Positions 1 through 9,075 of a DNA stretch of 64,000 nt are shown piece after piece (position 1 is the stretch's first letter; the number at the start of each line of letters is the position of its first letter). Made by a program: the position numbers and the translations under genes. The stretch spans positions 2,123,501 to 2,187,500 of the forward strand of contig NC_013939.1 of NCBI RefSeq assembly GCF_000010985.1, written 5' to 3'. The stretch comes from Deferribacter desulfuricans SSM1. Lineage in GTDB: Bacteria > Chrysiogenota > Deferribacteres > Deferribacterales > Deferribacteraceae. The notes beneath the pieces were generated by a model, which saw only the letters and a list, made by a program, of their open reading frames with translations, did not search any database and was not told the origin of the DNA.

Positions 1-1681
1 AATGAGCTAAACCTCCTCCATTTACTCCTACAGAACCAGTTAAAAGTAAAGCCATTATCGCTGATCTATACATTAAGTCTTGGTGATACCAGTGATTTAT
101 CCCAGCTCCAATTATAATCATTGATTTACCACAAGTTTTCGCTGCATTTTCAGCAAATTCCCTTGCGACTTTTATAACTGTATCAGCATTTACACCAGTA
201 TACTTTTCCTGCCACTTAGGAGTATAAATTTTATCATCATAATATGAAGACGGATAATCTCCTCCTAAACCTCTATCAACACCCAACATACCGTTAAGCA
301 AATCAAACACCGTTGTGACAAATTTTTTACCTTCCTTAGTTTCAATTTCAAACACAGGTATATTTCTAACATTTTCAACAACTTTATCATTATGATATTC
401 ATAAAATTTCACACCAATTGTTCTGTCTGAAACTTCAAGTATACTCAAAGTAGGTACAATCTCTTTATCACTAATCCCACATTTATTTATCAATCTCCAT
501 TTAAATTTGTTTTTTTCATCTTGTGCCCATCTAAAACCAATTGATCCATATGGAAAAACTACATTTTTACTTTCAAGATCTATTACAGCATATTTCCATT
601 CTGCATTCTCTTCTCTCTCTGTATTCTCAAAATCTGAAGCTCTTACCATTCTACCCATTTCATAGCTATCATTGTTTTCATCTAAATAAACCAAAAAAGG
701 AAGATCCGTATATTTTCTAACATAATCATCAAAATAACCAGTAATACTTTTATTATAAAACTCATTAAGTATCACATGGTTTACTGCCAACCAAAAAGCA
801 CCATCTTGACCTTTATTTATTTTAATCCATAAATCAGCTCCCTTAGTTACTGAACTGTAATCTGGTGACATCACCACAATTTTGCCACCTTTCATTTTAG
901 ATTCGTATAAATAATGAGCATCTGGTGTTCTTGTTACATTAACATTTGACCCCATCAAAACTGTATATGATGAATTAAACCAGTCTGCACTCTCACACAC
1001 ATCTGTTTGCTCACCCCATACTTGTGGTGATGCAAGAGGTAAGTCACAATACCAATCATAAAAACTCATCACTACACCACCAATTAAATTCAAATACCTT
1101 GAACCAGCTGCATAACTTATTTGGGACATAGCAGGAATCGGTGAAAAACCAATAATTCTATCAGGTCCATACTTCTTAATGGTATAAATATTTGATGCGG
1201 CAATTAGTTCCAATGCTGATTCATAATCAATTCTTCTAAACCCACCTTTACCTCGTTTAACCATATAACTGTTTCTCTTTTCAGTATCTTCTACAATACT
1301 TGCCCATGCATCAACTGGATCATCATATTTCTTTTTTGCATCAAGCCATAAATCAAGAAGCTTTCCTCTAATATATGGATATTTTACTCTTATAGGGCTA
1401 TATAAGTACCATGAAAAGGAAGCGCCTCGTGCACAACCTCGTGGTTCAGTCATAGGAATGTCTCCTCCAATTGCAGGATAATCAGTTGCTTGAACTTCAC
1501 CAACTACGAGTCCATCTTTAACAAAAACATTCCAACTGCAACTTCCTGTACAATTAACACCATGAGTGCTTCTTACAACTTTATCATGCTCCCATCTGCT
1601 CCTATATAATTCTTCCCATTTCCTCTCTTCACTTGATTTTAATATCTCAAACCATGAATTTTTTGTTATTTTTATGCTCAT
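1..1681 (-). CDS. narG: Respiratory nitrate reductase alpha subunit NarG (3' end outside window)
   Basis: Catalytic molybdenum bis-MGD subunit that reduces nitrate to nitrite with electrons passed through NarH. About 560 N-terminal codons are in the window; the C-terminal half lies beyond base 1. Translation shows the FS0 [4Fe-4S] ligands H40-x3-C44-x3-C48-x34-C83, the same spacing as E. coli NarG, in the context STHGVNCTGSCSW and EPRGCARGAS, and the molybdenum-ligand region SFYDWYCDLP (Asp213). There is no twin-arginine leader, so a cytoplasmic-facing enzyme is expected. The ATG overlaps the TGA of the upstream cytochrome gene (ATGA), with GGAGG in front. It is the third gene after narK and the cytochrome, so narH, narJ and narI are expected further left but cannot be seen. 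Family assignment is secure; it is too long-range collinear with NarG to be NapA or a DMSO reductase. Confidence 0.95.
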   Translation of the reverse strand, partial: MSIKITKNSWFEILKSSEERKWEELYRSRWEHDKVVRSTHGVNCTGSCSWNVFVKDGLVVGEVQATDYPAIGGDIPMTEPRGCARGASFSWYLYSPIRVKYPYIRGKLLDLWLDAKKKYDDPVDAWASIVEDTEKRNSYMVKRGKGGFRRIDYESALELIAASNIYTIKKYGPDRIIGFSPIPAMSQISYAAGSRYLNLIGGVVMSFYDWYCDLPLASPQVWGEQTDVCESADWFNSSYTVLMGSNVNVTRTPDAHYLYESKMKGGKIVVMSPDYSSVTKGADLWIKINKGQDGAFWLAVNHVILNEFYNKSITGYFDDYVRKYTDLPFLVYLDENNDSYEMGRMVRASDFENTEREENAEWKYAVIDLESKNVVFPYGSIGFRWAQDEKNKFKWRLINKCGISDKEIVPTLSILEVSDRTIGVKFYEYHNDKVVENVRNIPVFEIETKEGKKFVTTVFDLLNGMLGVDRGLGGDYPSSYYDDKIYTPKWQEKYTGVNADTVIKVAREFAENAAKTCGKSMIIIGAGINHWYHQDLMYRSAIMALLLTGSVGVNGGGLAH

Positions 1682-2112
1682 TTGTTTGCCTCCAAAATCT
1701 CATTTTTCCTAAAAAATATTTTTATAGCTACAAAAATGCCTACAAAGAAAATAACAAACAAAGTAAAAAATAAATTATTACTTTCTACATTTTTACTTCC
1801 TAATGAAGCAAAAGCTTTAATAAGGTTATTCAGTTCTTCATCTGAAAGATTTCTACCTTTATAAACAGCATCCATAGGAGGTATCCCACTATCTTTTATA
1901 AAAGATTTAATAGAATCAGCATCCGAGTCAAAATCTATGTATAACGTGCTTAGATCAGGTCCCCATGTTTTACCGGAAAAGCCTGCTGCCTTAATTGAGT
2001 GACAACTTGTACATGCTGGACTCCCATTCTTAAAAGGTTTAGTAAAAGTATTATTATAAGCAAAGAGACTAGTACTAAAAAAAATTATTATTAACACATA
2101 AAGGTATTTCAT
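1678..2112 (-). CDS. Membrane-anchored monoheme cytochrome c of the nitrate reductase operon
   Basis: A 144-residue protein with an N-terminal signal sequence (residues 1-18), one heme c site CTSCH near residue 36, a short cytochrome c fold with a plausible axial Met in the segment GIPPMDAV, and a C-terminal hydrophobic segment (about 113-133) followed by basic residues. This predicts a periplasmic heme domain tethered to the inner membrane. It lies between narK and narG, 13 bp after narK and overlapping narG by 4 bp, so it probably carries electrons to or from the nitrate reductase. Cytochrome c genes inside nar operons are known in other lineages (narC in Thermus), but this single-heme, C-terminally anchored protein is not simply NarC. 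The electron-transfer partner is inference. Confidence 0.85.
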   Translation of the reverse strand: MKYLYVLIIIFFSTSLFAYNNTFTKPFKNGSPACTSCHSIKAAGFSGKTWGPDLSTLYIDFDSDADSIKSFIKDSGIPPMDAVYKGRNLSDEELNNLIKAFASLGSKNVESNNLFFTLFVIFFVGIFVAIKIFFRKNEILEANK

Positions 2113-2125
2113 CTTTCCCCCTTAT

Positions 2126-3727
2126 TTATGGATTTTTTATTTCAGCTTTTGGCCCTTGGTAATACCACCAGTTCAAAAATAGGCATATGATATAATACAC
2201 AGCTAATCCATATAATGCCTTTTCAGGAGTTCCTGCCTTAATTTGTTGGCCAAAAATACCTGGGATTATAAAAGCTCCATATGCTGCAACCGCAGATGTC
2301 CAACCTAATACTGGTCCAGCCAATGCCTTATCAAATATATGAGGAATACTTCTAAAAGTAGAACCATTCCCAATACCAGTGGTAATAAAAAGAATCATAA
2401 ACATAATAAAAAATGGCCACCAATATCTTTCTGGAGTCGGACTTCCTTTTGCTAATTTTATAAAGTAAGCTACTGCAAATGTAGCAATTATTTGCAATAT
2501 AATGCTAATTGTTGTTACTTTTGCTCCACTGTTTACTTTGTCAGATAACCATCCTCCAACTGGTCTAATTAATGCGCCTAAAACTGGTCCTAAAAATACC
2601 CAAAATAAAAAATCTGGTGCATTTGGATTAACAAAAGTGGGATCAGAAGGATTTGAATAAACAAAAACATCTTGACATAGTTTTGGAAAGGCTGCCGAAA
2701 AACCAATAAATGAACCAAAAGTCATCGTATAAATTATTGTCATAACCCAATTATGTTTGTTCTTAAATATAACAAACTGTTGTCTTAAATTTTCTTTAAT
2801 TTGTTTTGGTGTCATATATCTCATAAGTAATAGAGTAAAAATAATAACAAAAGGCAGTACAATCCACATATTTATCTTCAAACTAATTAGCATGTATGCA
2901 CCTATTCCAGCAGCTATAAAACCTAAACATATTAGATATAACGTTTTAATCATACCAACTAACTGGGTAGGAATTTTAGGAGTAGCAGATTGCAAATTAT
3001 TCATTCCAAAGAATGCAGCGATTGAAACTAATATGAGAGGAATTACCCAAACCCAACCTGCATTCTGTACACCAGCTAATGGTACATTTGTGACTATATT
3101 ACCATTTTTGTCTATAGCACTAAACAAATAAACACCTACAGCTATAGGAATAACTTTTTGCATTACTCCTACGCCCAAATTTCCAATACCAGCATTCATC
3201 CCCAAATATGTACCCTGAGTTTTTTTAGGGAAAAAATAGCTTATATTGCTCATAGATGAAGCAAAATTTCCTCCCCCTATACCTGATAAAGCTGCTAATA
3301 TTGCAAAAACAATATACGGAGTATTAACGTCTCTTAAAGCTAAACCAGTACCAATAGCAGGCAATAACAAAAGGAAGGTTGTTACAAATATAACATTTCT
3401 ACCACCAGCAATAGATATTAAAAATGAATTTGGTATTCGCAATGTAGCACCTGTTAACCCTGCAATAGCAGGAAGTGTGTAATACAACATATTAATTTCT
3501 TTTAGTTTCTCACTAACTTGCTCAGGTGTCATATCAGAAGTAATCATCCCAAAATTATAGCCAAACTGTTTCATTTTTGTTATTATCACACTCCACATAA
3601 TCCATACTGCAAATGCTAACAACAATGCTGGGATTGAAATCCATAAATTTCTCAGTGCAATTTTTCTCCCTTTTCTACTAAAATAATCAGGATTTTCAGG
3701 ATCCCAATCATAGATATTAATATTCAC
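2126..3727 (-). CDS. narK: Nitrate/nitrite transporter, NarK family (MFS)
   Basis: Polytopic major facilitator protein that moves nitrate in and/or nitrite out for respiration. Two nitrate-signature stretches are visible: one in the N-terminal half (GIGGGNFASSMSNISYFFP, followed by a Gly-rich GMNAGIGNLGVG) and one in the C-terminal half (GSFIGFSAAFP; GIGNGSTFRSIPHIF), plus the MFS loop motif RPVGGWLSDK. The longest open frame begins with TTG at 3739, but GGAGGG lies inside it at 3737-3732 and a GTG follows five bases after GGAGG at 3727, so I place the start there (533 residues, beginning MNINIYDWDPENP). It is the first gene of the narK-cytochrome-narG operon. The extended N-terminus and the insert between halves make it somewhat longer than E. 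coli NarK. Confidence 0.93.
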   Translation of the reverse strand: MNINIYDWDPENPDYFSRKGRKIALRNLWISIPALLLAFAVWIMWSVIITKMKQFGYNFGMITSDMTPEQVSEKLKEINMLYYTLPAIAGLTGATLRIPNSFLISIAGGRNVIFVTTFLLLLPAIGTGLALRDVNTPYIVFAILAALSGIGGGNFASSMSNISYFFPKKTQGTYLGMNAGIGNLGVGVMQKVIPIAVGVYLFSAIDKNGNIVTNVPLAGVQNAGWVWVIPLILVSIAAFFGMNNLQSATPKIPTQLVGMIKTLYLICLGFIAAGIGAYMLISLKINMWIVLPFVIIFTLLLMRYMTPKQIKENLRQQFVIFKNKHNWVMTIIYTMTFGSFIGFSAAFPKLCQDVFVYSNPSDPTFVNPNAPDFLFWVFLGPVLGALIRPVGGWLSDKVNSGAKVTTISIILQIIATFAVAYFIKLAKGSPTPERYWWPFFIMFMILFITTGIGNGSTFRSIPHIFDKALAGPVLGWTSAVAAYGAFIIPGIFGQQIKAGTPEKALYGLAVYYIICLFLNWWYYQGPKAEIKNP

Positions 3728-3758
3728 ACTACCCTCCAATTGTTTATTTTATAACACC

Positions 3759-3786
3759 AGTATATTTACGTAAAGCTTCATGTCAA
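3759..3786 (-). promoter_or_regulatory. Sigma-70-type promoter of the narK operon
   Basis: On the minus strand TTGACA (3786-3781) is separated by 16 bases from TATACT (3764-3759), giving a predicted start about 25 bases before the narK GTG. Upstream of the -35 there are three copies of TGTAAATTT (3791-3818 region), possibly an activator site or simply an A/T-rich UP element. I saw no clear FNR box (TTGAT-N4-ATCAA). Confidence 0.65.
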
Positions 3787-3954
3787 ACAAATTTACAAAA
3801 TTTACAAAAAATTTACATCAGCATATTTTATTAATATCCATACTTTTTTACAGAGAATAAACGCCTATCCTATATGCTTCGATTAAACACTGTTATATTA
3901 TTAAGTGTATATAAATATATACTTATGTTGAAAGCATAATATTATTAATTATAT

Positions 3955-5481
3955 TTAAAAATACTCTTTATCGAGGATGCGGTATTGGATGGCTTCTAAG
4001 AGGTGTTTTGAACTGATATTTTCGCTATTTTCTAAATCAGCAATCGTTCTTGCTACTTTCAATATCTTTGAATAGGCTCTTGCTGATAACCCCATCTTTG
4101 TTACTGCTTGCTCCATCAATTTTATACTTTCACTATCAAGCTTACAATATTTCCTTATCAATTTCTCACTCATTTGAGAATTATACAATATCCCCTCTTC
4201 TTTAAACCTTTCCTGCTGAATCTTTCTTGCTGCCTCTACACGCTCCCTTATACTTGCTGATGATTCACCAGGCTGCAATTTTGATAAATCCTTTATATCA
4301 ATTGATGATACCTGCACCTGTATATCTATCCTATCCATAAGAGGACCTGATAGCTTTGCTCTATATCTTTGAATTTGTGCTTGAGTACATACACACTCCC
4401 TTTTACTATCACCCAAATACCCACAAGGGCAAGGATTACATGCAGCAACAAACATAAAATTTGCTGGATAAACCACAGTCCTATTTGCTCTGCTAACTGT
4501 CACCACCCTATCTTCTAACGGCTGTCTCAAAACCTCAAGCACACTCTTTTTAAACTCTAACACCTCATCGCAAAAAAGTATCCCATTGTGAGCAAGGCTC
4601 ACTGCGCCAGGTTTTGCATCTCTACCACCACCTATAATTGAAACATCACTTGCCGTATGATGTGGCGCAATAAAAGGCCTTTTATTTACAATCCCATTCT
4701 TTTTTAAAAGCCTACCAGCTACTGAGTGTATTTTTGTAGTTTCTATAATCTCATCAATAGTCATTGAGGGCATAATTGTTGGGATTCTCTTTGCAATCAT
4801 TGATTTTCCACTTCCAGGAGAACCAATCATAATAAAATTGTGCATACCACTTGCAGCAATTTCTGCAGCCCTTTTTACAGCAAACTGCCCTTTTACATCA
4901 CTAAAATCCAAATGCTCCTCTTCATCAGATAAAAGTTCATTTATATCCATTTTGACCGGTTCTTTTTTAACCTCACCATTTATATAACCAATCACATCAT
5001 CTAAACTTTGAAATCCAAAAATATCTATTCCATCAATGATGCCTGCCTCGTTTATGTTTTCTTCAGGCAATATTACCCTTTTAAAACCCATCTCTTTTGC
5101 AAAAATAGTAAACGGCAAAACCCCTCTTACACCTCTTAGTTTTCCATCCAGGGAAAGTTCACCAATAAAAAAGGTATCATCAACATTAGCGTTTAAATAT
5201 CCTGCAGCAAGCAATAAAACAACAGCTATAGGCAAATCATAATGAGTCCCCTCTTTTTTGAAATCAGCAGGAGCAAGATTTATAATGATAGGTTTTGCAA
5301 AGATATTAAATCCAAAATTTTTTAATGCAGATTTGACTCTTTCTTTACTCTCTTTGATACTCGTCTCGGCTAAACCCACCACAGAAAATGATGGCAAACC
5401 CATACTTGAAATATTTGCTTCCACCTCAACTAAAACAGGCTCAATCCCTTCTAAATGCGCAGTGGTAACTTTAGCAAACAT
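3955..5481 (-). CDS. comM: ComM/YifB-family Mg-chelatase-like AAA+ ATPase
   Basis: 508 residues, the usual size of the family. An N-terminal ChlI-like domain (starting MFAKVTTAHLEGIEP) is followed by an AAA+ module with Walker A GSPGSGKS (220-227), Walker B ILFCDEV (301-307), a Cys-rich segment NPCPCGYLGD, and the C-terminal Mg-chelatase subdomain. ComM is known as a hexameric helicase promoting branch migration of donor DNA during natural transformation; in non-competent bacteria the role is less clear. It is the last gene of the long leftward run, four bases after sppA, and 215 bp before the narK operon promoter region. Confidence 0.93.
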   Translation of the reverse strand: MFAKVTTAHLEGIEPVLVEVEANISSMGLPSFSVVGLAETSIKESKERVKSALKNFGFNIFAKPIIINLAPADFKKEGTHYDLPIAVVLLLAAGYLNANVDDTFFIGELSLDGKLRGVRGVLPFTIFAKEMGFKRVILPEENINEAGIIDGIDIFGFQSLDDVIGYINGEVKKEPVKMDINELLSDEEEHLDFSDVKGQFAVKRAAEIAASGMHNFIMIGSPGSGKSMIAKRIPTIMPSMTIDEIIETTKIHSVAGRLLKKNGIVNKRPFIAPHHTASDVSIIGGGRDAKPGAVSLAHNGILFCDEVLEFKKSVLEVLRQPLEDRVVTVSRANRTVVYPANFMFVAACNPCPCGYLGDSKRECVCTQAQIQRYRAKLSGPLMDRIDIQVQVSSIDIKDLSKLQPGESSASIRERVEAARKIQQERFKEEGILYNSQMSEKLIRKYCKLDSESIKLMEQAVTKMGLSARAYSKILKVARTIADLENSENISSKHLLEAIQYRILDKEYF

Positions 5482-5485
5482 CTAT

Positions 5486-6343
5486 CTATTCGTATAAATA
5501 ATAAAATATTGCTGAATTATTAAATAGTAACCTAACTTTTGAGACCCCTTCCAATAGCTCTTTGAGTAAACTATTCTTATCCTTTACCTCATACAAAACA
5601 ACATCTTCACCCAAATGAAAATCTTTTTTCATGTCTTCAAAAGCATCATAATATGTCCCAATTTTATCTACAAAACCAAGTTTTAAAGCCTGCTCACCAG
5701 TTAAAATTCTTCCATCAGCATATTTTTTAATGATATCTTTTGAAATATGTCTTGTTTTTAAAATATCATTAACAAACTGTTTATAAACATTATCTATAGC
5801 TTTTTGTAAAAGCTCCCTTTCTTCTTTTGACATCTCTCTACTTGATGACCCAATATCTTTAAATTTACCACTTTTTATACTCTCAAACTTTACCCCTATC
5901 TTATCATAAAGCTCTTTAAAATTTGAAAATCTCATAATAACACCTATGCTACCAGTGATACTACCACCCAGTACATAAATTTTATCACATGCAGCAGCCA
6001 CATAATACCCACCAGAAGCTCCAAGTGTGCTAATTGCTGCATAAACAGGCTTTTTGACCTTTCTAATAGCCTTATAAATTTCCTGGCTTGGAGCTACTGC
6101 TCCTCCTGGTGAATTAATCCTAATAATTACCCCTTTTACAAAGTCATTTTCCTCAGCTTTTCTTAACTCTCTGACAATCTTTTCAGAATCTACGATAATC
6201 CCTTCTAATTTGATCACTTTTATATGCGGCTTATTCAAAACAATTTCATTTTTTCCAGAGAATAAATACACTACAAAATAGATAAATATTACTATTACTA
6301 TCAATGAAAGCAAAAATTTCATAACCTTTTTAAAAGTCTTCAT
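5486..6343 (-). CDS. sppA: Signal peptide peptidase SppA (short, single-domain type)
   Basis: Inner-membrane serine protease that degrades cleaved signal peptides. 285 residues with one N-terminal transmembrane segment (about 9-28) and a ClpP-like fold. The Ser/Lys dyad is visible: Ser110 in LGASGGYYVA and Lys160 in SGKFKDIG; the oxyanion region INSPGG (77-81) is also present. The length fits the short bacterial SppA, not the duplicated E. coli enzyme. Its ATG overlaps the upstream exchanger gene by 4 bp, so the two are probably translated together. Confidence 0.93.
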   Translation of the reverse strand: MKTFKKVMKFLLSLIVIVIFIYFVVYLFSGKNEIVLNKPHIKVIKLEGIIVDSEKIVRELRKAEENDFVKGVIIRINSPGGAVAPSQEIYKAIRKVKKPVYAAISTLGASGGYYVAAACDKIYVLGGSITGSIGVIMRFSNFKELYDKIGVKFESIKSGKFKDIGSSSREMSKEERELLQKAIDNVYKQFVNDILKTRHISKDIIKKYADGRILTGEQALKLGFVDKIGTYYDAFEDMKKDFHLGEDVVLYEVKDKNSLLKELLEGVSKVRLLFNNSAIFYYLYE

Positions 6344-7335
6344 ACCCCAACCCTAAATTTATACATATAATAGAGATAAAATACATAAAACAATGCGATA
6401 TAAAAAGAATAAATACTTATCCTCCCAAACCTAAATTTAGATAATTTATCCTGCTTTACAGCTATCATAGCAATTAAAATCATTATACCAGAAAAAAGAG
6501 CAGATTTTAAGTGAATCAATTCAACATTGTTAAAGACACTCCCCTTTGCATAAAAAATATCTACAAAAAAGATAACAGCCACATTAAACACACAGGAGCC
6601 AAAAAGATTACCGATAGCCATATTGCTAGAGCCAACTCTTAAAGCTCCAACAGCTGCAGAAACCTCAGGTAAGGAAGTAACAGCTGCCAGCAAAAACATG
6701 CCAACAAAGCTTTGACCAAGCCCAGTTCTAATTGCTATCTCATCAGCTGATTTACTGAGTAACAAACCTGCCACAATGATCAAAACTGCAAAAAGTAAAA
6801 AAAGTAAAACAGCTCTGCTAAGGGGAATTTCAGATATTTCATCCTCTTTGCTATCCACATCAACATCCAGTGATGAGCTTCTATAAGCACTGTAAACAGA
6901 TCCTACATAAACAATGAAAATTATAACACTTACAGAAGAAACCCAAAATATCTGAGGTGATTTAAATACAAAACCAGCCATAGCAATAAATGTAAGCAAA
7001 ACTGCATAAATCCCTGTAATTACATTTGCAAGACTAACATCTATAAAAATAGAATCATCTTTAAATAATAAGTCCATCAAAAAAATGATAAAAATATTAA
7101 ACATATTAGAGCCAAATACATTTCCAAATGCCAAAGATGGTGAATCTACAACTGTGACAGAACCGATTGAAGAAATCAACTCAGGTAAACTTGTAACAAC
7201 AGAGATGAGTAAAATACCAACTAAACTATGCCCTAAAGATGTTTTTTCGGCAATCACATCACCGTATTTAGAAAGCTTAATTCCGCTTACAACGATAACC
7301 GCGGCACAAACAAGAAAAATAAGATAATAAATCAT
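6340..7335 (-). CDS. Na+/Ca2+-type (CaCA family) cation exchanger
   Basis: 331-residue polytopic membrane protein with the two inverted alpha repeats of CaCA exchangers: alpha-1 around residues 35-85 (VTSLPELISSIG, then GNVFGSNMFN) and alpha-2 around 205-260 (VTSLPEVSAAVG, then GNLFGSCVFN). The conserved acidic residue in each SLPE motif binds the cation. An acidic cytoplasmic loop (DVDVDSKEDE) lies between the halves. Similar to E. coli YrbG and archaeal NCX proteins. The transported ions are inferred from family. It sits 39 bp after rpsA and overlaps sppA. Confidence 0.9.
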   Translation of the reverse strand: MIYYLIFLVCAAVIVVSGIKLSKYGDVIAEKTSLGHSLVGILLISVVTSLPELISSIGSVTVVDSPSLAFGNVFGSNMFNIFIIFLMDLLFKDDSIFIDVSLANVITGIYAVLLTFIAMAGFVFKSPQIFWVSSVSVIIFIVYVGSVYSAYRSSSLDVDVDSKEDEISEIPLSRAVLLFLLFAVLIIVAGLLLSKSADEIAIRTGLGQSFVGMFLLAAVTSLPEVSAAVGALRVGSSNMAIGNLFGSCVFNVAVIFFVDIFYAKGSVFNNVELIHLKSALFSGIMILIAMIAVKQDKLSKFRFGRISIYSFYIALFYVFYLYYMYKFRVGV

Positions 7336-7374
7336 TGTTGCCTCAATTTATAAAAAGAGGGGAGCTTTTTTATT

Positions 7375-9075
7375 CTATTCTTTAATATCTTTAAGCTTAT
7401 CTTTTAACACATTCCCCAAGCTAAAGCCTGAAGTTTCTTTAGTTTCTAGCTGTTTTAAAAACTCTTTTACTTCCCTCTTTTCAGAGTCCAATAAATATTT
7501 CTTCCTTGATAAATAAACCTTTTTTTCTTTTGCATTATGCCCAATAACAACTGCTTTTAAAGTATCACCAACTTTTGCCACATCCTCTGGCAATACTCTA
7601 TTTTCATCAAGCTCTCTTGCTTCAATAACCCCTTTTATCCCTCTAGGCAACTCAACTTCCACATAATCTTTGCCCACAAATGTTACAGGGGCTTCAACAA
7701 CCTTACCTTTTGGTAAAATCTTATCTATCTCTTTCCAAGGGTTTTTCTCTAACTGTTTTATCCCAAGAGATACTCTTTCCCTTTTCTCATCTATTTTTAA
7801 TATCTTCGCTTCAACCTCATCACCTACTTTAAATCTTTCATTTAAATCTTCAATCTCCTCAGTCCAAGAAATATCCTCTTTTCTAATTAACCCATCTATA
7901 AAAGATCCAAAATCTACAAAAAGCCCAAAATCTGTGATATTTTTTATTTTCCCTTTGATGGCAGAGCCTTCTGGATGTTTCTCCTTTAGAGTATTCCAAG
8001 GATTATCGGTAAGCAATTTTAAAGAAATAACCACTTTTTTATTTTTCTGATCTATATCAAGTACTTGCCCTTCTACAACATCTTTTACATTAAGTTTAAC
8101 ATTAGATTTCTTAAGCCAGGACAACTCTTCATCAGGTAAAAATCCATCTATACCTGGTTCCATTTCCAAAATATAACCTCTTCTAACTCTAGCTACAATC
8201 TGGCCAGAAGCTTTTTCACCTTTTTTATACTTCTTATCTACACTAAGCCAAGGATCTTCTGTTTTATCCTTAATACTGATCTCAACCTTTTGATTTTCTG
8301 GATCAAGGTTAATAATAACCCCTTCTACTTTATCATCTATTTCTAAAAACTGATTTGGATGTCTTACTCTACCCCAGCTTATATTTTCCCTCTTTAAAAA
8401 TGCATCAACTGGGCCAAGATCCACAAACACACCGTAATTTTTAATACTTTTCACCCTACCCTTTACAAGGTCACCTACTTTTGCAGTTTCAAAGAAATGT
8501 TTTTTCTCCTCCTCTGCAACCTCTTGCATATAAATTTTTCTTGAAGCTAAAAAGGATTTATCTCTTTTGTTAATTCTTAAAATTTTTACATTGAATACCT
8601 TGCCGATGTAGTATTCATCATCCCTTTGTTTATGCATATATTCCATGTGCCCATCAGGGATAAACCCTTCTACCGTTTTGAAAACAACTTTAAACCCTTT
8701 TTCCACCTTCTCTAAAATCTTTACAGGGATATATTTACCTTTTTCATGAGCTTCTAAAACATCGCTCCAGTCTTTCTTCTGATCAAGGACTCTTTTCGAA
8801 AGCCAGATCCTTGCACCACCTCCAGTGATACCAACAACCATAACCTCTACTTCATCGCCAACCTTAACAGTCAGCTCTCCATCTTCTAAAAAATCCTCTT
8901 TATTTGCAAAACCTTCAGATTTATAACCAAAATTTATTAACACATGGCTATCTGTAATCTGGACAACCTGCCCCTTTACAATAGCCCCTTTTTGTGGAGT
9001 AGCCAATGATTGCTCTAATAAAGTTTCAAAATCTTCAATCTCAGTCTCACCTATTTTCTTTTCGTTCTCGCTCAT
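7375..9075 (-). CDS. rpsA: Ribosomal protein S1
   Basis: 566 residues with six S1 (OB-fold) RNA-binding repeats, recognisable by recurring patterns such as GxVxxIxxYGVFVDLG (third repeat, about residue 205) and GKIKNITDFGLFVDFG (fifth repeat). Binds mRNA at the 30S platform and supports initiation on structured or weak-SD messages. The start overlaps the end of ispH by 29 bp, in a different frame. The ispH-rpsA neighbourhood is well known, and some Clostridia carry the two as one fused protein; here they are separate frames, and I see no sign that the overlap is a frameshift. After the stop there is only a weak 6-bp hairpin, not a convincing terminator. Confidence 0.96.
   Translation of the reverse strand: MSENEKKIGETEIEDFETLLEQSLATPQKGAIVKGQVVQITDSHVLINFGYKSEGFANKEDFLEDGELTVKVGDEVEVMVVGITGGGARIWLSKRVLDQKKDWSDVLEAHEKGKYIPVKILEKVEKGFKVVFKTVEGFIPDGHMEYMHKQRDDEYYIGKVFNVKILRINKRDKSFLASRKIYMQEVAEEEKKHFFETAKVGDLVKGRVKSIKNYGVFVDLGPVDAFLKRENISWGRVRHPNQFLEIDDKVEGVIINLDPENQKVEISIKDKTEDPWLSVDKKYKKGEKASGQIVARVRRGYILEMEPGIDGFLPDEELSWLKKSNVKLNVKDVVEGQVLDIDQKNKKVVISLKLLTDNPWNTLKEKHPEGSAIKGKIKNITDFGLFVDFGSFIDGLIRKEDISWTEEIEDLNERFKVGDEVEAKILKIDEKRERVSLGIKQLEKNPWKEIDKILPKGKVVEAPVTFVGKDYVEVELPRGIKGVIEARELDENRVLPEDVAKVGDTLKAVVIGHNAKEKKVYLSRKKYLLDSEKREVKEFLKQLETKETSGFSLGNVLKDKLKDIKE

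Noticed and set aside
3900..3930. AT-rich inverted repeat (TAAGTGTATATA / TATATACTTA) after comM as operator or terminator
   Set aside because: Imperfect and made of A/T only, which is expected by chance here; no T tract.
7336..7374. Terminator after rpsA
   Set aside because: Only a 6-bp A/T-rich stem (AAAAAG..CTTTTT) without G/C core; the next gene follows at 39 bp and is probably in the same transcript.
9047..9075. Frameshifted ispH-rpsA fusion
   Set aside because: Both genes have complete ends and sensible starts, and separate overlapping genes are normal in this neighbourhood.
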